Notes: a model not told the origin generated them from the sequence alone. Numbered from the stretch's first letter, positions 1 to 5,444 are shown. The stretch: DNA of 5,513 nucleotides from an uncultured Actinomycetes bacterium (GCA_937862675.1 CALMEC010000371.1:1-5513); one strand, 5' to 3'. Numbers and translations are program-made.

Positions 1-276
1 CGCCAGGGGCTCCAGTACGTCGGCGGCGGACTCGGCCGCCTGGAGGGGCTCACGGAGTGGGAGCTCCCCGCGATCAAGGATGTCCTCCAGGACGAGCTGC
101 ACATCCTGGGTGCGAACGCGCGTGACTTCCTCGAGCCCCAGCGCATCGCCGTGACGGGGCGTCCGGTCTCGACGGGTGTCTACGAGAGCATCTGGCTCGC
201 GGGCCGTGACACTGCGGTCGAGCGCTATCGCGCCGCGCTGGCCCGCCTGGCGGAGGAGTGGCAGGCGTCACAGTGA
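1..276 (+). CDS. gltX: glutamyl-tRNA synthetase, C-terminal end (5'-partial)
   Basis: The last 91 codons of a gene that begins before the window, ending in TGA at 274-276. Glutamyl-tRNA synthetase is a cytoplasmic class I enzyme that charges tRNA-Glu using ATP. What is visible is a helical C-terminal stretch carrying RIAVTGRPVSTGVYESIWLA and then GRDTAVERYRAALARL. This matches the end of the anticodon-binding domain of the family, where a 'hxhTG...s.plxEsi.lLGr..hl.Rl..al' pattern lies about 20-40 residues from the C-terminus. The catalytic HIGH and KMSKS motifs would lie upstream and cannot be checked, so the call rests on this tail alone. The stop is followed within 20 bases by a structured element that may end the transcript. 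The alternative is another protein with a similar helical tail, which I think is less likely. Confidence 0.72.
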   Translation, partial: RQGLQYVGGGLGRLEGLTEWELPAIKDVLQDELHILGANARDFLEPQRIAVTGRPVSTGVYESIWLAGRDTAVERYRAALARLAEEWQASQ

Positions 277-279
277 TGT

Positions 280-345
280 GACCCCGCCCGGAGCGGGTCC
301 CGGGCGGCGCCGGCACATGCTCCGGCCGTCCCCCGCCGGGCCCGC
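280..345 (+). terminator. structured 3' element, repeat copy A (candidate terminator of gltX)
   Basis: An imperfect long stem lies just after the gltX stop. The left arm is 293-306 (GCGGGTCCCGGGCG) and the right arm 334-345 (CGCCGGGCCCGC); they pair over 12 base pairs, with single-base bulges at T298 and one G. Inside the loop a second hairpin pairs GCCGG (309-313) with CCGGC (322-326). A smaller hairpin, CCCGC (283-287) with GCGGG (293-297), competes for the left arm. No T-run follows, so this is not a classical E. coli terminator, but GC-rich bacteria often lack a strong U tract. The same outer 10-mers recur, with the same spacing, after the pyrophosphatase gene at 3462-3510. Confidence 0.5.
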
Positions 346-384
346 TCGAACGCAGGAATCACCGGCGCCGGCCACCGAACCCCC

Positions 385-406
385 TATGGTGGGTGGCGAG
401 GAGGAG
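385..406 (+). promoter_or_regulatory. candidate -10 box and ribosome binding site of the primase-polymerase gene
   Basis: TATGGT (385-390) fits the TANNNT -10 pattern. Transcription would start near 397, giving a leader of about 12 bases. GAGGAGGAG (398-406) is a strong Shine-Dalgarno run just before the GTG at 409 and decides that start, since no other start codon in frame is suitably placed. No convincing -35 hexamer is visible. The eight bases CTATGGTG (384-391) also occur at the -10 position of the convergent ligase gene. Confidence 0.42.
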
Positions 407-408
407 TC

Positions 409-1497
409 GTGGCGAAGTCACCCGCAGCGTCGGTAGTCGTCGGAGAGCGAGAGGTCCGTGTGTCCAGCCCGGACCGGATCGTCTACGAGGCCACCGACCG
501 GACCCCCGGCATCACGAAGCTTCAGGTCTGTGAGTACTTCGCGGCCGTCGCCGATGCCTTCATGCACGCGAACGGCAATCGGCCCGTGGCGCTGGAGCGC
601 TGGCCGGACGGCTGGCGGGAGGGGATGACGCTGTCGGTCGGTCCCGGCGGTCAGCAGACCGGTGACGGCTTCTACTCGAAGCGGCTGCCGAAGGGCGCAC
701 CCGCGTGGGTGCAGACATGTCGTGTCACCACCCCGAACGGGCGTCGCATCGACGAGCTCTGCCTGACCGAACCGGCGGCCGCGGTGTGGGCCGCGCACAT
801 GGGCACGCTGACCTTCCACCCCTGGGCCGTCCGCGCATCCGACGTGGATCATCCGGACGAGCTGCGCCTCGATCTCGATCCGCAGGAGGGGGCGACCTTC
901 GAGGACGCCAAGCGCGTCGCCGGGGCGGCACGTGAGCTCTTGGAGGAACTCGGGCTGCGCGGCTTCGTCAAGACGAGCGGCAATCGCGGCATCCACGTCT
1001 ACGTGCGCATCGCGACCCGCTACGGGTTCGACCAGGTGCGCCACGCCGCCATCGGCCTCGGCCGTGAACTGGAGCGACGGGATACCGGTGCCACCCTGAA
1101 CTGGTGGAAGGAGGAGCGTCCGCCGGGCTCCGTGTTCCTCGACGTGAACCAGAACCTGCGGGACCGCACGGTGGCCGGTGCGTGGTCGCTCCGCCCCCGG
1201 CCGGGGGCACCGGTCAGCACACCGCTGAGCTGGGCCCGTCTGGCGGAGCTGTCGGACCCCCGCGAGTTCAACCTCACCACCGTGCCCGCATTCCTCAAGG
1301 ACGGCGATCCGTGGGCGGAGATCGACGAGGTCGAGCATTCGCTGGAGGGACTGCTCGAGCTCTGGGAGGCCCTGCCGGGCGGCGAGATCAACTTCCCGCC
1401 GGACTATCCGAAGATGCCGGGAGAGCCCCCGCGCGTACAGCCGTCGAAGAAGGTCGCCGAGCATTGGGACGCCGAGGGCAATCGTATCGACGCATAG
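409..1497 (+). CDS. stand-alone LigD-type primase-polymerase (Prim-PolC/PolD-like)
   Basis: A 362-residue archaeo-eukaryotic primase superfamily polymerase, matching the POL domain of bacterial DNA ligase D but without phosphoesterase or ligase domains. Such enzymes fill short DNA gaps, often preferring ribonucleotides, in DNA repair. The family order is clear: an N-terminal region with RPVALERWPDG (58-68) and FYSKRLPKGAPAWV (88-101); motif I LDLDP, with metal ligands D155 and D157; motif II KTSGNRGIHVYV with H196; motif III VFLDVNQN with D245; then WSLRPRPGAPVSTPLSW and DGDPW. All catalytic residues are present, so it should be active. Length is normal for free-standing members (about 340-360). 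The GTG start is preceded by GAGGAGGAG. Its neighbour, convergent with 77 bases between, is a LigC-type ligase; Rv3730c/Rv3731 of M. tuberculosis are a comparable adjacent pair. Automated annotation may call it 'LigD', but there is no ligase domain. Confidence 0.93.
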   Translation: MAKSPAASVVVGEREVRVSSPDRIVYEATDRTPGITKLQVCEYFAAVADAFMHANGNRPVALERWPDGWREGMTLSVGPGGQQTGDGFYSKRLPKGAPAWVQTCRVTTPNGRRIDELCLTEPAAAVWAAHMGTLTFHPWAVRASDVDHPDELRLDLDPQEGATFEDAKRVAGAARELLEELGLRGFVKTSGNRGIHVYVRIATRYGFDQVRHAAIGLGRELERRDTGATLNWWKEERPPGSVFLDVNQNLRDRTVAGAWSLRPRPGAPVSTPLSWARLAELSDPREFNLTTVPAFLKDGDPWAEIDEVEHSLEGLLELWEALPGGEINFPPDYPKMPGEPPRVQPSKKVAEHWDAEGNRIDA

Positions 1498-1541
1498 ATG
1501 GCCGATGCGAGGCCGGGTGTGAGACCTCAGTGGAACGAGCG

Positions 1542-1571
1542 GGTGCCGGGCCACGAGATCGTGGAATCACC
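1542..1571. terminator. candidate bidirectional terminator between polymerase and ligase genes
   Basis: CCACG (1551-1555) pairs with CGTGG (1560-1564) around a four-base loop AGAT. GGTG (1542-1545) and CACC (1568-1571) can close a second stem around it through an internal loop. The hairpin lies in the 77-base gap between two converging stop codons and is symmetric, so it can form in both transcripts. There is no T-run on either side. Confidence 0.4.
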
Positions 1572-1574
1572 GAT

Positions 1575-2540
1575 CTAGTCCAGTTGGTCGTAGCCGCAGG
1601 ATCGCGGGTCGCGATCGTCGCGGAATCGCAGGAGCTTCGTCCCGTGACGGATCCGGCCGCCGCTAGAGTGGTCGTACGTCACCTCGACGACGAGCTCCGG
1701 ACGGAGCGCCACCCACTCGATGTCACGGTCCGCCGTCCACCGGCTGGGATCGGCCGATCCACGTTCGCCGGTCTCGTACGACGCGAACACATCGACGAGC
1801 TCGCGCTTCTCCTTCGCCGTGAAGCCGGACGTGTGGCCGACGATGCGCATCTCGCCCGCGTCGTCGTAGAGCCCGAGGATGAGCGACCCGACGGTGCCCG
1901 CATCCTTGCCGGGCCGCCACCCGGCCACCACGGCGTCCATGGTGCGGATCCGCTTCACCTTCACCATCCCCGCCCGCTTGCCCGGGACATACGGCGCGTC
2001 ACGGTCCTTCGCGATGACGCCCTCCGCCGTCCGCAGCCAGTCACGGGCATCGGTCACGTCGGTCACCACCTCGGCGACGCGCAGGCCGTCCAGCGTCTCG
2101 AGCGCCGCGCGCCGCTCGTGCCACGGGCGCTCCAGATAGGAGTCGCCACCGAGGGCGAGCAGGTCGAAGGCGACGAACACGGCCGGGATCTCGGCGGCCA
2201 GGCGCGTGATGCGCGACTCGGCGGGGTGGAGGCGCATCTGGAGGGCCTCGAAGTTCTCGCGATCCCGGTTCTCGATGATGATCTCGCCGTCCAGGACGTA
2301 GCGCCCCGCGGGAAAGGCGATCTCGGGGAAGTACCGGTGAAGCGGCTTCTTCCCGCGCGACTGGACGTAGACCTCGTCGCCGTCGACGAAGACGATGGCA
2401 CGGAACCCGTCCAGCTTGCGTTCGTAGACCCACTCGTCACCGACGGGCAGCAGGTCGCCGGTCGCGGCGAGCTTCTTCGCCGTCGCCGCGACCGGCTTGG
2501 CCAGCTGCGGTTCGACGGGCGGAGCCAGCGGGAGGTCCAT
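1575..2540 (-). CDS. ligC: ATP-dependent DNA ligase, LigC family
   Basis: A 321-residue ATP-dependent DNA ligase with only the nucleotidyltransferase and OB-fold domains, the LigC layout (usually about 320-360 residues). It seals nicks through a lysine-AMP intermediate. Motifs in order: I KLDGFR with adenylated K42; Ia QSRGKKPL (60-67); III VLDGEI (82-87); IIIa VFVAFDLL (121-128); IV EGVIAK (173-178); V VKVKR (193-197) with K194 and K196. The OB-fold follows with GSLILGLYDD, and motif VI spans about 298-315, RHGTKLLRFRDDRDPRSC. Nothing essential is missing. The N-terminus MDLPLAPPVEPQLAK matches the usual LigC start, supporting ATG at 2540. No Shine-Dalgarno is seen; instead a TANNNT box ends six bases before the ATG. 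It converges on the primase-polymerase, its expected partner in gap filling and sealing, and follows tRNA-Pro on the same strand. Confidence 0.94.
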   Translation of the reverse strand: MDLPLAPPVEPQLAKPVAATAKKLAATGDLLPVGDEWVYERKLDGFRAIVFVDGDEVYVQSRGKKPLHRYFPEIAFPAGRYVLDGEIIIENRDRENFEALQMRLHPAESRITRLAAEIPAVFVAFDLLALGGDSYLERPWHERRAALETLDGLRVAEVVTDVTDARDWLRTAEGVIAKDRDAPYVPGKRAGMVKVKRIRTMDAVVAGWRPGKDAGTVGSLILGLYDDAGEMRIVGHTSGFTAKEKRELVDVFASYETGERGSADPSRWTADRDIEWVALRPELVVEVTYDHSSGGRIRHGTKLLRFRDDRDPRSCGYDQLD

Positions 2541-2546
2541 TCGCGC

Positions 2547-2576
2547 ACCATAGTGCGGCGACCGATCCGATGTGAC
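2547..2576 (-). promoter_or_regulatory. candidate leaderless promoter of ligC
   Basis: On the minus strand TATGGT (2552-2547) is followed by six bases and then ATG at 2540, placing the expected transcription start on or next to the A of the start codon. A weak -35 match, GTCACA (2576-2571), lies 18 bases upstream and shares four of six bases with TTGACA. No ribosome binding site lies before the ATG, which fits a leaderless mRNA. Confidence 0.45.
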
Positions 2577-2603
2577 ACACGCCGTGGCGATGCGGACCGC
2601 GGA

Positions 2604-2677
2604 TCGGGACGGCCAGATTCGAACTGGCGACCCCTCGCTCCCAAAGCGAGTGCGCTACCAGACTGCGCCACGTCCCG
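2604..2677 (-). tRNA. tRNA-Pro, anticodon TGG
   Basis: A complete 74-base cloverleaf on the minus strand. The acceptor stem CGGGACG pairs perfectly with CGTCCCG, with the C1-G72 pair typical of bacterial tRNA-Pro and discriminator A at 2604. The D stem is GCGC/GCGC with loop AGTCTGGTA. The anticodon stem CTCGC/GCGAG encloses TTTGGGA, giving anticodon TGG, which reads CCA and, with modified U34, other proline codons. The variable loop is GGGTC. The T stem GCCAG/CTGGC encloses TTCGAAT. The 3' CCA is not encoded (TCC follows the discriminator), so it must be added by CCA nucleotidyltransferase. It lies 63 bases upstream of ligC on the same strand, with no obvious terminator between them. Confidence 0.97.
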
Positions 2678-2687
2678 AGGAGGGCGG

Positions 2688-2693
2688 AGTGTA
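2688..2693 (-). promoter_or_regulatory. candidate -10 box of tRNA-Pro
   Basis: TACACT on the minus strand (2693-2688) fits TANNNT and ends ten bases before the first base of the mature tRNA, leaving a 5' leader of only a few bases for RNase P to remove. No good -35 hexamer is visible at 16-18 bases; TCGACG (2713-2708) is TTGACG-like but only 14 bases away. Confidence 0.38.
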
Positions 2694-2792
2694 CCACCGC
2701 CATTCTGCGTCGATGCCGAGATGGCCTGATTCCAGGGGGTCGTGGATGTGGGGCGCGTCACCGGTGGATGCGGGGCGTCGCTGGGCACCGAA

Positions 2793-2858
2793 GGGCAGGC
2801 TGGTTTGCCTGTTCGAGTCGCCCGGTGGCGTATCCGCGCCGCCGGGGGCGTGCGCCAC
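2793..2858 (+). other. two stem-loops upstream of the pyrophosphatase gene
   Basis: In the 219-base divergent region between tRNA-Pro and ppa, CAGGC (2796-2800) pairs with GCCTG (2807-2811) around a six-base loop, extendable to eight pairs (2793-2814) with two G-U pairs. GTGGCG (2825-2830) pairs with CGCCAC (2853-2858), enclosing a small CGCC/GGCG hairpin (2837-2840 with 2847-2850). Both lie upstream of the predicted ppa transcript start, so they may act in DNA (operator-like) or belong to an unseen transcript. No gene is visible in 2678-2896. Confidence 0.22.
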
Positions 2859-2883
2859 GCCGCGAGATCCTGAATCAATCATC

Positions 2884-2889
2884 TAGCAT
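2884..2889 (+). promoter_or_regulatory. candidate leaderless -10 box of ppa
   Basis: TAGCAT (2884-2889) fits TANNNT and ends seven bases before ATG at 2897, so transcription should begin at or next to that ATG. The box overlaps the other in-frame ATG at 2888, which argues against using that one. No -35 hexamer stands out. Confidence 0.42.
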
Positions 2890-2896
2890 GCGCCGC

Positions 2897-3445
2897 ATGC
2901 ACCCATGGCACGACATCTACCTCGACGAGCACCAGATCGACCAGGGTTTTCCCACGGTCATCGAGGTGCCCGAAGGCAGCAAGAACAAGTACGAGCTCGA
3001 CAAGGAGAACGGTCTTCTCCGCCTCGATCGCGTGCTCCACAGCGCTGTCTACTACCCGGCGAACTACGGCTTCATCCCGCGGACCTACTGCGATGACGGG
3101 GACCCCCTGGACGTGCTCGTCCTGGGGCAGGAGCCCGTCGTGCCGCTCAGCATCGTGATGGCACGCGCCATCGGCGTGATGCGCATGCGCGACGACAAGG
3201 GCATCGACGACAAGATCGTCGCCGTGAGCATCCATGACCCGGCGTTCAACGAGTACCGCGACCACCGGGAGCTCCCCAAGCACACGATGCGCGAGATGCA
3301 GCGCTTCTTCCAGGACTACAAGGTGCTGGAGCACAAGGAGGTCGTGATCGAGGAACCCATGGGGACCGACGAGGCCAACTCGGTCATCCAGGAGTCACTC
3401 GACCTCTACCGCAAGCTCCGCCGCGGAGAGATCAACGACAAGTAG
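2897..3445 (+). CDS. ppa: family I inorganic pyrophosphatase
   Basis: A 182-residue soluble cytoplasmic enzyme that hydrolyses pyrophosphate to two phosphates, pulling nucleotide, aminoacyl-tRNA and polymer synthesis forward. The family signature is plain: EVPEGSKNKYELDK (23-36), the substrate-binding region; YYPANYGFIP (52-61); and DGDPLDVLVL with metal ligands D67, D69 and D72. D99, D104 and K106 in the MRDDKGIDDKI stretch match the second ligand cluster and catalytic lysine of the E. coli enzyme (D97, D102, K104). No active-site residue is missing. The N-terminus MHPWHDIYLD is the longer 'HPWHD' form; from memory it resembles plant and some archaeal or deep bacterial enzymes more than the short M. 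tuberculosis form, which starts just before the EIPKG motif. The start at 2897 is chosen because a TANNNT box covers the in-frame ATG at 2888. A structured repeat follows the stop. Confidence 0.95.
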   Translation: MHPWHDIYLDEHQIDQGFPTVIEVPEGSKNKYELDKENGLLRLDRVLHSAVYYPANYGFIPRTYCDDGDPLDVLVLGQEPVVPLSIVMARAIGVMRMRDDKGIDDKIVAVSIHDPAFNEYRDHRELPKHTMREMQRFFQDYKVLEHKEVVIEEPMGTDEANSVIQESLDLYRKLRRGEINDK

Positions 3446-3456
3446 CGGATGTGATC

Positions 3457-3517
3457 GTCGGGGGTCCCGGGTCGGCGTCCGGTGACGGTCGATCCGGCCT
3501 CGCCGGGCCCCCATGAC
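3457..3517 (+). terminator. structured 3' element, repeat copy B (candidate terminator of ppa)
   Basis: GGGGG-T-CCCGG (3460-3470) pairs with CCGGGCCCCC (3503-3512) over ten pairs with only T3465 bulged, and GTC (3457-3459) pairs with GAC (3515-3517) past a two-base bulge. Inside the loop CCGG (3479-3482) can pair with CCGG (3494-3497). The element starts about 12 bases after the ppa stop, as copy A does after gltX. The core 3462-3510 shares GGGTCCCGGG and CGCCGGGCCC with copy A at identical spacing, plus internal TCCGGCC. There is no T-run. Confidence 0.5.
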
Positions 3518-3539
3518 CGGTGGTTCCACCTGCCGGTGG
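3517..3539 (+). repeat. direct CCGGTGG repeat with alternative hairpins
   Basis: CCGGTGG occurs at 3517-3523 and 3533-3539. The CCACC between them (3526-3530) can pair with GGTGG of either copy; the downstream choice gives a five-pair stem with a four-base loop, the upstream one a tight two-base loop. It directly follows copy B, so it may be a back-up part of the same 3' end. Function is unknown. Confidence 0.25.
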
Positions 3540-3741
3540 ACGTGGCGGTTGTTCGCGGTGTCCGCTGTTGCGCGGGATCGACGGCCGTCAGGCGCCTCGG
3601 ACGTCGGTCGCTGATCCTCAGGCCTCTCCGGCCGGGGTTCCCAGGGCGCCGCTCGACTCGTCAGGTCGTGTCTCGGCTGGGCCCGGTGTCACGCGATCAC
3701 CGGAGGAGCCACGTCGCATCGTCGGCGCCCTGAGCGAGCGA
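3540..3741. terminator. gene-free stretch with inverted repeats, candidate end of the ABC operon
   Basis: No convincing gene lies between the pyrophosphatase and permease stop codons (3446-3741). CAGGGCGCCG (3642-3651) and CGGCGCCCTG (3723-3732) are perfect inverted copies around a 71-base loop; the right copy starts ten bases past the permease stop on its strand. Part of the match is trivial because GGCGCC is itself palindromic. Within the loop CCGGTG (3683-3688) pairs with CACCGG (3698-3703), and TC with GA extends it to eight pairs with T3697 bulged. Either could end the minus-strand ABC transcript. From 3540 to 3641 I see nothing I can name. Confidence 0.33.
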
Positions 3742-4602
3742 TCAGAGGTCGCGGCGGCGGAACGCCCACGTCGCGAGCGCCCAGAGTCCCGCCAGGTAGC
3801 ACGCCGCCCAGATCCAGGTTCCCGGTCCGGCGTGGACGGCACCGCCGAACGGCCCCAGGTTGACCACGACGCGCTCCAGGCCCTGCAGATCGGAGTTCAG
3901 GGAGTACAGGCCACCCTGGTAGAGGGCCTCGAACGGAAGGATGCGCGAGACCCATTCGGACGCGCTCGTCAGGCTGTCGGACGGGATCGCACGACCGATC
4001 TGTCCGAGGAGGCCGCCGACCAGGCCACCCCCGACCAGCATGAAGACGGCGATCCCGTTCGAGGTGCCTGAAAGGAAGACGGAGCCCAGCAGGGCCAGCG
4101 CGACGATGATCGCGACGGCGCCGACGAGGCTGAGGGCGGGCAGGATCTCGCTGCCGGGGGCCCAGTCGCCGGCGTTCCGCACCATCGCCGTGCAGATGAG
4201 GAACATCGCCGACACGTAGACGCCGCAGACGACGAACGCCGCCAGGAAGCGGCCGGCGATCACCGCGGAGCGCGAGACCGGCCGCACCAGGATCTGCTGC
4301 AGGAGCCCCCGTTCGGCATCGCCGCGGACGGCGTTGAGGGTGAGGAACACGGCGAGCACGGTACCCAGGAACAGGATGGCGAACATCGCCATCCCCAGGA
4401 GGAAGCTCCCGGCGATCTCCGTGGCGCGCACCGGAGAGTCCTCGCTGTCGAATCCGTGGTTCCGCACCTCGTCGAAGACGGATCCGGCGCCCCACCAGAA
4501 CAGGGCGAGGAAGCCGGCGGAGAGGATGAGGACGACGAGGAACACGCGCCGGCGCACGCTCTCCTGCAGGGTGTAGCGCGCGACCTGGAGGGAGCCCGTC
4601 AC
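3742..4602 (-). CDS. ABC-2 type transporter permease
   Basis: A 286-residue integral membrane protein, the channel half of an ABC-2 type exporter. It starts with a short cytoplasmic amphipathic stretch (QVARYTLQESVRRR), then hydrophobic segments at about 20-40, 64-92, 113-141, 156-177, 183-200 and 263-281, giving about six membrane spans. Between spans 2 and 3 lies ERGLLQQILVRPVSRS (97-112), the cytoplasmic 'E.G....L.RP.SR' stretch common to ABC-2 permeases that contacts the ATPase. It ends with a basic RRRDL tail. There is no signal peptide, as expected. The GTG start overlaps the ATPase stop in a four-base GTGA (4602-4599), so the two are translationally coupled and work as a complex, probably two of each. 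The substrate cannot be told from sequence; relatives move drugs, lipids, polysaccharides or unknown molecules. Confidence 0.88.
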   Translation of the reverse strand: MTGSLQVARYTLQESVRRRVFLVVLILSAGFLALFWWGAGSVFDEVRNHGFDSEDSPVRATEIAGSFLLGMAMFAILFLGTVLAVFLTLNAVRGDAERGLLQQILVRPVSRSAVIAGRFLAAFVVCGVYVSAMFLICTAMVRNAGDWAPGSEILPALSLVGAVAIIVALALLGSVFLSGTSNGIAVFMLVGGGLVGGLLGQIGRAIPSDSLTSASEWVSRILPFEALYQGGLYSLNSDLQGLERVVVNLGPFGGAVHAGPGTWIWAACYLAGLWALATWAFRRRDL

Positions 4603-5444
4603 GATGCCGCCCCGTCCGACACCGCCTGCAGGTAGACCTCTTCGAGGCTGGACGTGACGAGCGACACGTCGTAGACGCGCTCGCCCGCGGCGACCAGGTC
4701 GGCGACGATGCCGGGGATGTCCTCCCGCGCGGCGTCGGGGAAGTGACGCACGCCGTCCTGGGTCGTCACGTCGACGCCCCCCGGGCGCGACAGCTCAGCG
4801 GGAGTGCCGGTGGCGACGGTCACGCCGCGGTTGATGATGGTGACGCGGTCGACCACACGCTCCACCTCGCTCAGCAGGTGCGAGTTGAGGAGGACGGCCG
4901 TCCCGCGGCGACGGAGCTCCTCCAGGAGCTCGCGCACCGCGATGCGGCCCGCCGGATCGAGGGCGCTCGTGGGCTCGTCCAGGAGGAGCAGCCGCGGGGC
5001 GCCGATCAGCGCCTGCCCCAGGCCCAGACGCTGCTGCATGCCCTTGGACATCGCCTCGACGCGCTTGTCCCGCGCATCGGCGAGGCCCACCAGCTCCAGC
5101 AGCTCGTGTCGTTCCCGCTCGTCGCCGGTCGACTCCGCCAGGCGTTGGTGCAGTCGCATCACCTCGTCCGCCGTACACCAGTCCGGATAGCGGAACAGCT
5201 CCGGCAGGTAGCCGATCAGGCGCCGTGCCGCGACGGATCCGGCCGGATGCCCGTGGATGGTGACCCGGCCGCCGGTGGGGCGGACCAGCCCGCAGACGAT
5301 CTTGACCAGGGTCGACTTCCCCGCGCCGTTCGGGCCGAGGAGTCCGACCAGCTCGCCGTCCTCGATCGTCAGATCGACATCACGGAGCGCCGCGTGGCGA
5401 CCGTAGTCCTTGACGAGCATCGAGATGGCGAGGGCGCTGGACAC
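4599..5444 (-). CDS. ABC transporter ATP-binding protein (ABC-2 exporter)
   Basis: A 281-residue ATPase that drives the permease encoded immediately downstream. Visible motifs: Walker A GPNGAGKST (37-45); a Q-loop position held by glutamate in YLPELF (79-84); signature MSKGMQQRLGL (132-142), replacing the textbook LSGGQ; Walker B LLLLDEP (152-158) with E157; D-loop SALD (160-163); H-loop NSHLLSE with H188. The C-terminal part, about 200-281, ends in SLEEVYLQAV, as in DrrA-like ATPases. The variant signature and Q-loop are common in ABC-2 ATPases, so activity is expected. The start is GTG at 5444; ATG at 5420 is the alternative but would cut the first strand (LAISMLVKDYG). AAGG lies nine bases upstream of the GTG and a TANNNT box overlaps it. 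First gene of a two-gene operon. Confidence 0.93.
   Translation of the reverse strand: MSSALAISMLVKDYGRHAALRDVDLTIEDGELVGLLGPNGAGKSTLVKIVCGLVRPTGGRVTIHGHPAGSVAARRLIGYLPELFRYPDWCTADEVMRLHQRLAESTGDERERHELLELVGLADARDKRVEAMSKGMQQRLGLGQALIGAPRLLLLDEPTSALDPAGRIAVRELLEELRRRGTAVLLNSHLLSEVERVVDRVTIINRGVTVATGTPAELSRPGGVDVTTQDGVRHFPDAAREDIPGIVADLVAAGERVYDVSLVTSSLEEVYLQAVSDGAAS

Noticed and set aside
418..1554. Long open frame on the minus strand opposite the primase-polymerase gene
   Set aside because: It is antisense to a gene with complete catalytic motifs, its translation shows no recognisable domain, and long antisense frames are expected in GC-rich DNA.
2604..2677. tRNA-Pro as an integration site for a mobile element
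   Set aside because: No second copy of the tRNA 3' end and no integrase gene appear in the window; both sides hold ordinary housekeeping genes.
1104..2729. 541-codon plus-strand open frame running through the end of the polymerase gene, ligC antisense and the tRNA
   Set aside because: It crosses a convergent gene boundary and a tRNA gene, has biased low-complexity composition and no known motif.
2812..2819. TTCGAGTC, resembling a tRNA T-loop, near a GCCTG stem
   Set aside because: The flanking bases cannot form a five-pair T stem (GCCTG against CGCCC), and no other tRNA arms surround it, so it is not a tRNA or a clear tRNA remnant.
2063..2878. Minus-strand frame overlapping ligC, tRNA-Pro and the ppa upstream region
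   Set aside because: It contains the tRNA and reads ligC out of frame in arginine/serine-rich sequence; the in-frame ligase motifs decide the real frame.
2888..2896. ATG at 2888 as the pyrophosphatase start, giving MRRMHPWHD
   Set aside because: It overlaps the likely -10 box TAGCAT and lacks a ribosome binding site; ATG at 2897 fits the usual HPWHD N-terminus and the predicted transcript start.
3482..4071. Plus-strand frames starting in the gap after ppa
   Set aside because: No ribosome binding site, arginine/proline-rich low-complexity products, and overlap with the repeat element or the permease gene.
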